Below, piece by piece: positions 23,801 to 37,126 of a DNA stretch of 64,000 bases. The number at the start of each line of letters is the position of its first letter. Position 1 is the first letter of the stretch. The stretch spans positions 4,494,026-4,558,025 of the forward strand of contig NC_132881.1 in NCBI RefSeq assembly GCF_030463535.1, written 5' to 3'. A program made the translations under genes and the position numbers. The notes beneath the pieces are model-generated. The model saw only the letters and a program-made list of their open reading frames with translations. It made no database searches and was not told the DNA's origin. This DNA is from Salminus brasiliensis (taxonomy: Eukaryota; Chordata; Actinopteri; Characiformes; Bryconidae).

Positions 23801-26800
23801 GAATGCGCTAGATGCTGTTGTTTTTTGGGAAGTTGCTGGTATACGGGGCTTCTTACAAGGGTGTTTACTTCTGTATCCAAGATCAAGGAGATCCGACTCT
23901 TCTTCTCTACCGTCTGTGATGTTCTGTCTGTGCGGATTCTGCTTTGTTGTACTTCACTGTTAAAGCTGTTCACGTTCTAACTAACCTTGTTAAAACTAAC
24001 CTAACTAGCCTCGACGAATCAGACCCCCTTCCCCACAATGCCGGGAGGCACCTTGGCAGAGTGAGCGGGTAAAATGTTGGGCAACCCAAAAAACGAGTGG
24101 CTTTTCTCTTTGATTGACATACTAGGACCGCGTTGCCTCAGAAAGCTTCTTATAGCACTAGTGGATTTGAGCAGACTTAGCGGAGTCTTCCCCCTCTCTC
24201 ACCTGCCCCTCTCTTGCGCTCTCGTAGCCAGACAGCTGAGGCCTGGGCCTGACAGAAGCCTGGCACCCGCTGCACACAAGTGTGTTATTGCTAGCTCCCT
24301 TAAGCGCTCTCGGCTAGGGCCATGCTGTTAAAGGCAGACGCTGCCGCTTGTAAGAGTGGCGCCCTTCCCTGTGTAGGGCCTTTTACTGTGAAATAGGTCG
24401 ATATTAAGGCTGCGTGGAGCAGTCAGTATCTAAGGAAATTCCTCCAATGAAGCACCCAGGCAGTGAAGTTTTGTATGTTTGGTGAACAGAATCCACTGGC
24501 GGTTCAGAGGAGTTTAAGAGGTCAAAGCATTTACAGTGTTTAGAGACACTGGATCCTGTCCTGCTCTGTTCAGTGGCGAGGCTTCATGCTGATGCTGTGA
24601 ACAGTCATAACCAGGGTGAGTAATACGACAAAAAGAATGACCTCATGATACTTGACATTTTCACGCTAATGTATTTTTGTGGTTTGACGCCAGATAAGAA
24701 AAGCTTCAATAGAGGTGCATTACTAAAATGACATTGATGAAACTATGAATTCAGCCATTTTTTAAATATGCAATATTTCAAATATTACTGATATACTGAT
24801 CGAAATATGACCATATTACCCTTCTCTAGCATGAAACCTCAATACTTTGCAGACATCTGGTCGTGCAAATAACCATACTGGCTGTCGGTTTCAGGACTGC
24901 AGACTACAGACTGGACTGCAGACTTTTAAGACTGCAGTACTAGAGTACGAATAAAAGTGTAACAAAAGGAGAAGCAAAAGCTGAAGACTTTCTGAGAAGC
25001 TTCACTTGATGTAAAAGTTCTTTAACAGTTTAAAGTTATGGCCTGGGAGTCACAAGCTCAAATTCTAAGCCCTGCCATCAGTCGCCGGAATCTGAGAGAG
25101 CACAATTAGCTGTGGTCTCACACAGTTAGCTGTGAAATATGATCATATTACCCTCCTCTTGCATGAAACCTCAATACTTTTCAGGCATCTGGTCGTGCAA
25201 ATAACCATACTGGCTGTAGGTTTCAGGACTGCATTACGCTCAGTACTAGAGTACGAATGAAAGTGCTACAAAAGGAGCAGCAAATAACATCTATGGTTAG
25301 GTTTGGAGAAGCTTCACTTGATGTAAAAGTTCTTCAACAGTTCTTTAAAAGTTATGGCCCGCTACGGCCTGGGAGTCACAAGCTCAAATTCTAAGCTCTG
25401 CCATCAGTCGCCGGAATCTGAGAGAGCACAGTTAGCTGTGGTCTCTCCGGGTGGGTAGATGGCGCTCTCTCTCTCTCTCCCCTCATCACTCCTATGTGAT
25501 GTTGTCCGGCACAGGCGTCTGTTAGCTGGTGCGGTCCTTACCCTCCGAGCGTAGGGAGCATTGCTAGTGCTAGGGGGAGCTATGAACAGGTGGGTTAATT
25601 GGCAGTATCAGTTTGGGGAAGGAAGAGGAACAGTTGCATAAAAATTATTCTAATAAAATTTTAAGTTTATTTATATTTTACACTTTTCTTTTACAAAATG
25701 TTTTTTTATATAATAAAATGTGATTGTTCTGTGCCATTATTCAAAGAACCATCTTCCAGCTGTGCTCTAGAAATGTGCTTTCATGATTTTTGTATTGAGG
25801 GTGCCCTGAATAAGTGAAGTTTCCCTGAGCACAAGCAAAATACTGGTGGTCTGTTTGCTTGCAGTTCATATTAGCCCGTGCTTTGCTAATTGTCATATTG
25901 GTCCTACACTATTAAAAATGTAGTGCTGCAAAGTGTTTTTCACGCTCTTAATAATGCTTAATCTTTCTTTTTGAGAGCTTCATTAATACCATACCATACT
26001 GTCCCTTCTGCTTCACGCAGAATGACCTTAATAGTTTGCTGTTCTTTAGGTTCCCATAACACTGCGTCGCTCTTCATCTGCTCCTTCAGTCGTGACAATT
26101 CAGCCCAGCCTCACGTTGATGCGCCGCCAGTGCTCCAACCGCGAGCCGGAGATAAACAGAGAGAAACATGTTGCCTGTACGGCGAATCCTCGGGGGCAGT
26201 GTGGGTGTTAGCGCAGCATTTTACGCCCTAATTTCTAATCCGGCTAGCTCCGATTATCACAGCTCTCTCTCTCTGCACTCACCCGGCACCCCGGCCAGCC
26301 CGAACGGCGCTGGAGACGCCGCTGTTTCAAAGCGGCACGACGAGCCTCTAAATAATCAGTAATCCCAACTGTGGCGAGCCTCAATTTCAAGGTCTTAATA
26401 ACGTTTGTATCTGTGGACATATGGAATATCGTACGTTCCGTAATATGTTTATATACTAACGCAGCGTTAAATTAAGGTGTTTAGTTGCGAGCGAAACAAT
26501 GAGATAGCAGGAGGACTCGTGCCTTTGGAGCACTGGTGTTTTAACGTGAGCGTCGGGTTAAGCGTCTGACTGGTCCTGTGTGAATAGCGTATGGATTAAA
26601 GCTGGTGCAATTTCAGACATAACCTGCTCATCCTCAAAGAGTCCTATATTTCTTGTATCACTTTAAAGAGGCACTGTCTCCAGATGTAAAGCGGCTGGCG
26701 AAATTCTCTGGCGCGTGAAGCGATTGTTTGTTGCTCTCATGTTTTAGCCTCTTTAATCAATTAATAAGGTTTTGCTTTCTTCCCTTAATCTGTACGTTAA

Positions 26801-27648
26801 CGCAGTTTGGTAAAACCACGTTTGAAGCCTTCCTACAAATTGCAGCGATACGTGGGCTTTCATCTCTGTCCAAGTATTGAAGACACAAAACTGCGGATAA
26901 TACAGGTTTCTTTGAGATTGCGCGCTCGCCGAAGTGTATTCAAATGTTCCGCGGGAGCTTTAACTCTTTTGTTTTAGATTTACAAAGCGCTTTTAAAGCC
27001 TGCCTCCGTCCGAGAGTTACTACGGAAGTTTCACGTCCACCGAAACAAACAACAAACGCTAGCAAATGTTTACCGGTTAGCAGGTTGCAGCTCGTAACCT
27101 CATCGCCATTAACAGGTCTGTTTAAATCGCAACTAAATAAAGTCCTGCTTTGGTGTGAGAAAGGATCCGTAAATATCCGGCAGGAAAGTTCTCACGTTGT
27201 TTTTTTTTTTTCCCCCCCTTCCCCTTCCCTCAAAAGCCTCACGAGTCCCTCTGTACTGGGAATAGCTTCCAGCCCCTAATGCGCTCTGTTATATTAGTTT
27301 GGTAGATTAACTGCTGTGCACATTCCAATTAAGGAACACACATGTCTTCATTCTTTGATTACTGTACATTCTTTGACACAGCTTTAAGTTTCATAAGGGG
27401 TAATTAATTTCACTAATTAGCATAACATTAAGTGACTGCTAAATATAACTGACTCACCCAGTGTCAGGAGATTTCATATGATCCTGCTTGACTCAAAAGA
27501 AGTGGATTTCTAGGCTCAAACACGCAGCACAACTTGCATTTCACATTTTTTCATCTTCAGGCAAGAACAGTGACGCTGCGGATAAAGGATCTGAAGGTGT
27601 TCATCAGCCAGTTTTGACTATGTTGTATGTTATATGTATGGCATAAGG

Positions 27649-27679
<31 letters not shown>

Positions 27680-30600
27680 CCCAATAATAATAATAATAAT
27701 CATAATAATAATATAGCATTTTCAGGCTATAAAGTCTATAAATAGCCTCTTGACCTAAGGTTGGAAAATGGTTTATGGTTTCTGAATTATGTTTGTTTTA
27801 GTAGCTAAATTAACCCAAATGTCATAAGTACAAACCATGAAGATGCCCCCCAAACCCCTTTAGTCCCTTGAACTCTTGAAGGTCTGTTATTCAGTTATTA
27901 TTTCTAATGCAGAGACTGTGATTTATTCTGGAACTATTTGGTTCAGCACATTGTCGCGGTCCAATGAAAAATGCACATCTCCCAAATAGCGAAACTCTGA
28001 ATGGAAGTCAATGTAACGTAAGTTTTTACAATAAATAAATTAAGAGCATTTCTATTGGTCCATTCATCCAGAATTACTACACACAGTGTACCGAGCAGCT
28101 ACAGGGTTCCAATGATGGAAATAACTATAAAAGGACAAAATTGGAGATGCTTGTTTTGCACTGGACAGCAGCGATATCGTCTGGAGTCCCACAAGGTTCT
28201 ATTTTAGGGCCTACAAAACTGATGTTAATGTAATAGTAATGTGGTCTTAAGTGTGAAGAACTGAAGGGTGGGCTTGGATACAGGGTCTAAGGGATTAAGC
28301 GCAAGTATCCAGTGTAGTTTATCCCAGGCCAGGTCTGACTTTATTCAACAGTTAGCTGAACTGCTTCTCTACTAAAGTTTGAAGATGCGTTTGGAAAGCG
28401 CTCCACTCTTTGTAAGAGGTTTCGTTATTTCCCCCCCAATAAGGAGAGGATAATAATAAAGCGAGGTGCTGTGTGAGCTGGGCTGCTGTAGACGCACAAA
28501 GCAGCGCTAAACAAAGCACTGTCACACTGCGTTATTTCCCACTGTTAGCCTCTGCTGTGATCACCTTTATTAGCCTTACATTACCACTTCAAAACACAGA
28601 GGCTTTGGTGGGACTCCGCAGGGGGTGTCATGTCCATTTCATGTGCTCCAGGAGCCCGAGAATATGAGAAATGATTAAAGACGGAGACTTGGAGGGAATG
28701 GGGAGAAAGGCTAATGGAGAAAGAGGAACAGGACGAGGGGCAGAAGCAAAAAAAGAAGGGGACATCAAGGACGTGTAAAAATATACGCAAGGGGATCCAG
28801 CTATATTTTAATGGGAGGATATTGATGGTAAAGTTCTGATACAGCGAAAATATCTATTCCGATGGGCATGGTGGTCTCAAAATGAGGTGTGTTCAGGTAA
28901 ATTTCTATCGTATTGCTATTGTCAACTGAAAACACAACCCGCCAAAGTCAGACCTGGCTCTTAAGGGGAATGCCCAGTGACACGCTGATTGGTTTATTGC
29001 ATGTTACACCCAAAGCACACCCAAGATTAATCAAGAAACACGTTTCTAGCAGCACAAGGTGTACTTTTCCTGTTGTTACGATAGCAGAGACACACAGACA
29101 CGCCCTAAATCAAGCTTCGGGGTGTGCGGTTGACGGCTTGCCTATTGATCACTAACACAGGGCCCATAGTTGTTGTTCTGAAAGGTGAATTTTCTCACTC
29201 CTCGTTCTGTTAAAGGGCCCATAAAGTCCACCGGTGACATTTGTATGTTTTAAGGTGACCCCATTCCAACGTCCCTCTAAACTCGTCTGTAGAGATAGTA
29301 GTAATACACTAAATACGGTTTATTTATGGCCTACAGTATGTTACCAAGTACAGTTTTCACAGGTTAAATGTCCTTATTATGACTCTCTTGTTAGTACAAA
29401 AGTGCACCACCACCACTACCACCACCTTGACTTGGGGTTACCAGCACACACGAGCAGTTCTCTCCGAGAGTTTTCTAGAGCTTAGTCCGAAACGATGCCC
29501 TATTCACTATATTCCCCCACACGAATAAACCAAGTCACTATATACAGCACTATGTACACGATATTTTTTATACGGTACAATATGGGATTGTTACAGTGCT
29601 CTAAAAATGTCTGCACTACGTTTTTGCCCCCTACCACCCTACCAATGGGGTGAAATCCCATTTATATATCGCATTATATAGTGAATAGGGCACAGTTTTG
29701 GACGCAGCTTTGATATCCAGAGTAGAAATACACTAAATACGGTTTATTTATGGCCTTCAGTATGTCACTAAGTACAGTTTTTACAGGTTAAATGTCCTTA
29801 TTATGACTCTCTTGTTAGTAGAAAAGTGCACCACCACCACTACCACCACCTTGACTTGGGGTTACCAGCACACACGAGCTGTTCTCTCCGAGAGTTTTCT
29901 AGAGCTTTGTCCGTAATTATGCCCTATTCACTATATTCCCCTACGTGGAAAAATCCAGGTCACTATATACAGCACTATATGCACTATATTTTTATACAGT
30001 GCATTGTGGGATTGTTACAGTGCTCTAAAAAATTCTGCACTACATTTTCACCCCCTAAAACAAAATAGTGGAACCCCATTTATATATTTCATTATATAGT
30101 GAATGGGGCACAGTTTTGGACGCAGCTTTGGTATTCCAGAGCTCATCCTGACCCCCACAGTTCTTTGACCTGTCTATTTCTAATAAGCAGTGTGTTCTGT
30201 AGAAACCACAAGCTGAATCTTCCTAAAGCCTTCCATCGAATCCTTTTTATTTGTGTTAAAAAGTAATGCTAGGTGTCTTTAAACTCGACTAACCGTGTAG
30301 AGACTGTCTGTCTCTTGCAGTGGAGACAGGATCACCCATCAGTGGCTTCCCAGCTTTGACAGAATTGATGATGGCTTGCTATGACTAATGGATATGAGGT
30401 CACACTCTTCCCCTTTGACTGGAGGTTATTGATAGTCGCGTGAGTAGTCCCTGCCACCTGTTCCTCACCCTTTACAAGAAGTGATAGCTGTTATCACGCC
30501 AAGCTTTCTTTGTACGTGACCTGTAATCTTCTACGGGACACGTTCAGAAGCAGATACCTTGGACTTCAAGCACCCACTGCCGGTCCTGGGGCACTTCTTG

Positions 30601-33600
30601 ATGAGCGGTCCAATAGAAATGATCCAAAATACAAATGTTTTCACAATGGCTTGGATTGTTGGTAGTATTTTGTGTGATGCGTTTATCCATTTTACGGCGT
30701 TTTTGGTTTAAAGCAGCTGTATCAAATGTTTCAGATCCTTTACTGCCTCTTCATCCTTCATCCCGTTCCTCCATAGAAATGCAAGACCCTCTCTGATTTC
30801 TGCGCCGGGCCCCTCCGGCGACATGAAAACTGTTAAGGAAAAGTCTCCTCTTTGTTCCTTTTTCCTTCAGCATAAGCAATTTATCACCGAATGAACTTTT
30901 ATTATATCTCTGGATGAGTCACATTAATTTTTTTTTTTTTTTGCCCATTAATTTTGAAATGGGTTTAAAATGGGCACTAAGCTTTTATCAAATGCTGGGG
31001 AATCTCATTTGGATTATTGTATTTCATTAATTACTTGATAGACAAAGCATACTTTTCAATGTAGATTTTTTTGTGCTGTTTAATTAATTAGCATGTTTTC
31101 TCTTTTAATTAAAGCTTTTTTTTTTAAATTAAAGCCCACAGCAAAACACATATATAATTTGTTTGTAATTAGCCCTTAATTGGTGGTAGTGGAAGCTTAG
31201 CACCCTCGGTTTCTTTTTTCCTGATTGCCATTTTATTGCCAGTCAGTCATTAATTAAACTGTTTTTCTAATTAGCTTATAAAACTGTTGATGGCACATTA
31301 TTGTAAGTGTGAGTTCAAAGCTCGCTAATAAGCCTTGCCTACTCAGAAGAGGGAAGATAATGGAACACGTACAAAGCCGACGAACTTTCCGACTTTTTTT
31401 TTTTTTTTTCTACACCCCCCCCCCCAACGCGCACACACCCCCTCACCACACCACCCCTTCCTTCCCTTTCTCCCTCGTTCCCCGAAGATGACAGTCTTGT
31501 GTATCTGGAATCAGATTATTGGGCCTGAAACACAGACAAGAGCATTATACCAAAGGCTTTTCCACTAGATCCCCCTCTGAGAGACTGCCTCTATTGCTTG
31601 TCTTGTAATGCTGTTTGTCAAGTTGGTGGCAAGATTACAGGAATCTCTTGTCTTTTCCCTTCCGCATCCTCCCTCACGACACTCCGCACCACCCCCCACC
31701 CCCCCGAGACTGATAACCTACGTTAACTACATCTTTCCACATGCCCAAGAAAATCAAGCGTACGACAGTCGATTTGTAGGCTTTTTGCTAAAAGCTTGTG
31801 GCGTGTGCTTTATTTCGGTGTCATATGGAGATTTGAAGGCTCCATTGATTGACGTTTGCAATGAGATTTGCTGATAGTCTGATAGAGATGCTGTTAGACA
31901 GGTTTAGCTGTAAAGTCTGCGCACCAGGGGTCTACCGATTTTAGGGTGAAATTTAAAACCATCTCTGATCTCGTCCGAGCATCTCTCAATTGCGATCGCT
32001 CATGGAAACCCCGGTCAGCAATCAAAACTTCAGGGTACACTTGTGGTCAAAACCAGGCTTCTTATACATTTGGTGCTGCCATATTTAACCCATTGTTTTG
32101 TATCTCCACCCATCACTAGCACTAGCAAGGTAAGGACCCCCCTGCCGATTCAGCACTGGGCAGCCAACACACTCAGCTCCACCGCACCAGCTAATATACT
32201 CACGTCCACTTCAAGAGTGATCGTGGGGAGAGAGCGCCCTCTTTCCACCCAGAGAGTTTGGTCTCCAGCTGCCGATGGCAAAGCAGCATGGCTCGGGATT
32301 CGAACTTGCGTCTCCCTGGCCATAGCTTAGACCCGGCGGGCCAAATATGGGCATAATGAGGACCACAGAATTCTTTCCACAAGTGTATCATACCGAGACA
32401 CCACCGTATCATATCCATATGTCAAGTCAAGTCCATATGTGGTAACATACTGTTATCTGAACCTAGTCTCTAGCTATGGACTATAAACTGTACTAAGTAA
32501 GTGGTCTGTGACTACTAGTGAAAATAAATTCCTTGGTATTTGGGTGTGTGAATGCATTCAGACTGCACAGATTCTACAAGCAGATCCTTTAAACTTCTGG
32601 TTTATTGTCAGGTTCAAATGGACGAAATCGTAGATGTTCAGTGTGGTCTGAGACGTTTGGACTTCTCTGTAGGCCAGTGGTCTCCAGCCCTTCTCCTGGA
32701 GGCCTCCTTTCCCACTGACTTAAGCTCTGTCTGTGCTCGTTTACCCTTGATTAGCCTAAGTTGGCTGTTAAATGTGGGCTGGTGAAATCTAAAGGATGAC
32801 TGTATTATTTGACATGTACCGTAGTCTGTTTTGCAGAAGTTCAACACAGCATGACGTGGAAATCTGTGTAATTTAAAGTTAGACGACCTAACCAGAAACA
32901 CCGAAGTGCCTCGTATGGACAGCGCGATGAGAAAAGGGAGAAGGAAAACAGCTGTGAGCTTGGGGTGGTTAATAGTGTTGCAGGATTTTGATAAAAATGA
33001 TAATTGCTTCATTATTTTAGGCAGCATTGTGGTTCTGATTATCAACCGCAATTAAAACGAAGAGAAAAGAGCAGAAATATCCCTGTCCGCATAATCTGGA
33101 AGTTTGCCTTTATCTTCACCTTGGCACAAAAAAAATAAAACTTTCCAGTGTCCGAGCCTGAGCAGTACACTCGCAGCACAATAGATGGTAGAAAGCTCAT
33201 TAATGAATAGCTCCATTTGTTGCTAGAATTGCTTAATTGTCATGCAGTAATGAAACATAATAATTGTGGCCTTTTTTCATTTTAATTTCAGTTAATGTAT
33301 CTGTTATCACAGTATTTCTGTCCTCACAACATTTCCTGAACTGAATGTGATTGAGAACATTATAGGTTGACAAGTGTATGGAGTCAGACAGATGTAGTGG
33401 ATATGCTGATATGCAAAAATGTTGGCACCCCTGGTGAAATTCCATCTGTTAGTAAGTACACATCCTTTTTCTGTTTATTTGATTCATTTAACGTTCTCGG
33501 TAAAGCGGGTGTACCCAAGGGTATGGTACATTTTAATGTTTTTTTTTTTTCTCCCCGCTCTGTTAAAATCAGATAATCAATAAAAATTGTGCTGTAGAAT

Positions 33601-35861
33601 ATGCTGAAAAATGTCATATTTAGGTTTGTTTAATGGAGAGGATTTCATCACTTATTTACACTCAATCAACAAAACGCATCATTTGTACGTGAGCGTTTGT
33701 GGGCAGCTAGCACTACATCTATAATATTAGCTGGTTTTCTTTATGAATAATATGAAATCTTATTAAAATACTGCAGATCAAGTGTAAGTGTTTGTACAAT
33801 CTGCCTATATGTCCAGATTGTTTATAGTTAAATGGATCAGCCTGTGGAATTGGAGCTTTCCAGTGTTTCCGTCACTGTAGAAAAGAAGCCCTGTGTTGTC
33901 TTTGTTGTTGGATGCACTGCAGTGTGTTGTTTAAGGGGGCTCTGAATGCAGTTGGGGCTTATTATTGATTGGTTTGATGAGAGAAACAATAGATGGCAGC
34001 GTGATGTGTATTTATGTCCATATGCTGCCATGATCAAAACATAAATATGATTTAATTTGATACATTTTTACTTTGATTCTGTTCTTTCAGAAGAATTCAG
34101 AGCATGTTATTAAAGGGGATACTAGATTAACTAGAAATGTGACCTGCCTGGTTGTGTTGCATTGAATTAAAATGCAGATAAACATGTTTTTGCATGTATT
34201 ATACAGCTGCCTTGCAAGTCTGATCTTCAGCCTCCGATTGTGACCTAGCCAGATATGTGATTTGCATTGCACTGCATCGTGAGCAGTGTTATATAGCCTG
34301 GGAAAATGTGCGCTACTAAAGCAGTGACCATTGTCTGCAGCATTTAGGCCCTTTTAATAAACTCACACACAGTCCAGAGAAATTATGACCCAAGAAACAG
34401 TCAAATTAGGCAAAATATGAGAGGCTAGTTTTCTCAGAGTGCCAAACGGGCCGCCCCAACCTGATACCCGTGCCGGTTTGTATGTGGGTCTGCTTTCCGG
34501 AGTTGACTAAGGGCACATTATTTAGGCATTAAGGTGGTGTGATAAGGGAATTAGGCCGGTCATTAATCGTGCGCGCGTCAAACGCAGCGGAGCGGCTCTG
34601 CGAGGTGATTTAGCCAGCCGGAGCCATGCTAGCCTTGCTAATCCACTTCTCACACGTTTTAATTGGAAGGCGCTTCACTGGGAGAGGGAAATTTATGAAT
34701 GGATTTCGGGCTATTTTGCAGTAAAAGCAAAAAACTAGAGGGTTTGTGCGCTTGCTTGCATGCGTTGGTCTTTTTATATTTTTGATACGAATCAATCAAT
34801 CAATCAATAAATAAATAAATAGGAGCTTACTTTAAAGGGAACCCTGATTGTGGACTTGCGTGGTTTTAAAACAGTGCTCTGTCCCAGTACTTCTAAAATA
34901 TGCATGTTTTCTTTTGTTTATTGTAAAATATATATAACAAATAACAATCGAGGTTCCCTTGAACCCTAGGCCCATCTGCTACTAATTACTCACAACTACC
35001 AATTACTCAGTAGCCACCATAAATAACAACCTAACTCCTATTAAGACTCATCTGTAACTTGTACGTGTCATTGAGGGCCAGGAACAGAGGTATGGACCCC
35101 CATACAGTTTCTTAGAGTTCAAGGTTTAAGAAGTAACGCTGTATGTTTAGGTTTTGGTCCTAATGCCCGATGCTTGTGTTAAGCGCTCTGGCCTAGTCCA
35201 GCTGCACGCTAGCTGTCCATCGCTGGAGGTCCCCAGATCATCACACCCAGGAGCGAATCCCCGCAGCCAGGCATGAGGATAGAGGACTGTGCCCTGGACG
35301 CTTTCACCCACCTAGTGGTGCTGGGTTGCAGCTGCACAGACACACGCGTACGTTCCCGTACCTCTCAGACCTTTCAAAGGTCACGTCAGTAATCCCTCTG
35401 AATAAAGCTAATGCTGACAGAAAATGCTGCACAGTGCCTTAAAAACAGGGGCCCAGAAGAAAGGCGGCGGGCGCTTAATGAAGAATGCGGTTCTCACAGA
35501 AATAAGGGACAGGCGGCCTAGAACAAAGCACGCACCTTCAAATGTATAATATAGTTTTCTAGCCGCTTTGTTGATCTTTATTTATTTCATTCTTTATTTC
35601 CGCCCGTGCCGCTCTCTCCCTCGGCGCCCGCGTCTGATGTGAAAGGATTTGGCAGTAAGTCGCGGATTGAGGGGAGGGGTGGTGGCAGTTCTGGATGGTT
35701 GGGAAAGGGGGGGTGGGTGGGGGGGTGGGAAAGGGGCAAAAAAAGAGAGAGAAATCCTGAAAAGTGGATCAAAAAAAAGTAAATGAAAAATAATGTCACA
35801 TTACGGCAAATATGAGAGGCTAATTTGTGGCGACTTTTTTTTTTTCTTTTTCTCTCCCTCT

Positions 35862-35936
<75 letters not shown>

Positions 35937-37095
35937 CTCCCTGCTAATTTCGCTCTCTCGCCCTGCGCCCGAAAGAGGAGCCGACACCTGCTCGGCTCCG
36001 CAGCGATGACAGCGGCAGTGATCCATGAAATAAGCTGCCGCCGGCTTTGTTCCGATAAGAATGAACAAATCTGCACAATGTACTTGCTCCCCGAATCTCA
36101 TTTTCATACTTGCATGCGGGCTAAAAAGAAATAAGCTGTTTGCAAGGCTTGATTAATCAGACGTTTGAGGGCTTCCCCCCCCCCCATTCCAACCCCCCCC
36201 CCCCCCCCCCCACCTTTTTCTTTTTTCTATTTTTTTTTTTGTCTCTCTTTGATCTGCGCCGTCTCCTAGGTAACTTGGTTGACATTAACGCCGAGCCTCG
36301 GCAAAGACAATCAGGGATTGTCGACTGGACCGATTATAGAAGGGGAAAAAGCTTTAATGCCTTAAATGTAGCACCGGTTTGGCTGCGCGTTTGAAATAGG
36401 AGGGGTCTAGAGGAACTGGGGGTGGTGGTTGGACGGGAGGGGAGCAGGGTGGGGTTTTAATTTTTGGTATTTTCAGAAAGGGGGGGCGGGTGGTTGGGTG
36501 GTTTTTAGTAAGGCTGGGTTTGATAGACCTTTCTGCATTTTGAAATTCTCCCCACAGGAGAGGAGGCTAATGTAGGTAATCCGTGTGTCGAGGAAACACA
36601 GATAAATCTCGGGGTGTAAACCTCAAAAGGAGCCATTTAGTGTCCCCCACCCATACCCACCCCTTCGCTCGGCTTGTTCCCTCTGTTGCGGAACGCAGAC
36701 GACTTACTATCTATCTGTTTATTTCTTTGTTTGTTTGTTTATTTATTTATTTATTTGTTAGGAGACATGAAAGCCAGAGCCGTGCCGTGATTTGTCAACA
36801 ATTTAATAAAGGTGCGATTGGGGATCGCAGCAGGCCGCACCCCGTTTAGCACCTAGCCCCTCTCAAAACCCACCCCCTACCACGCCCGCGCCTTATCTCC
36901 AACTGCATCTCCACTAACCACAAGCATGATCGCCCATTATAGCGTCCCCTTTCCTTTCTCCACTCGCCTGACAAGAAAACATGATTTAAACCTCGAGAGC
37001 AAAGAAGAAGAAGGGGGGGGGAACACGGCGAGGAATTTAAAAAACTGTCATAGTGCGTTAGCTTCAGGTTATGCAGACGCTTCGGCTTTTTTCCC

Positions 37096-37126
<31 letters not shown>

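Larger units (their letters stand above)
29299..30140. repeat. Tandem duplication of about 423 bp, each copy carrying a MITE
   Basis: Copy 1 starts near 29299 and copy 2 near 29722. Shared phrases include AATACACTAAATACGGTTTA, GTGCACCACCACCACTACCA and GGGTTACCAGCACACACGAG. The copies differ by scattered changes and small indels, so the event is not very recent. Each copy carries the same MITE, so insertion preceded duplication. Confidence 0.92.

Noticed and set aside
35793..36134. Frames of 60-113 codons on both strands across the CT run
   Set aside because: Poly-Ser/Leu and poly-Arg/Glu translations of a microsatellite.
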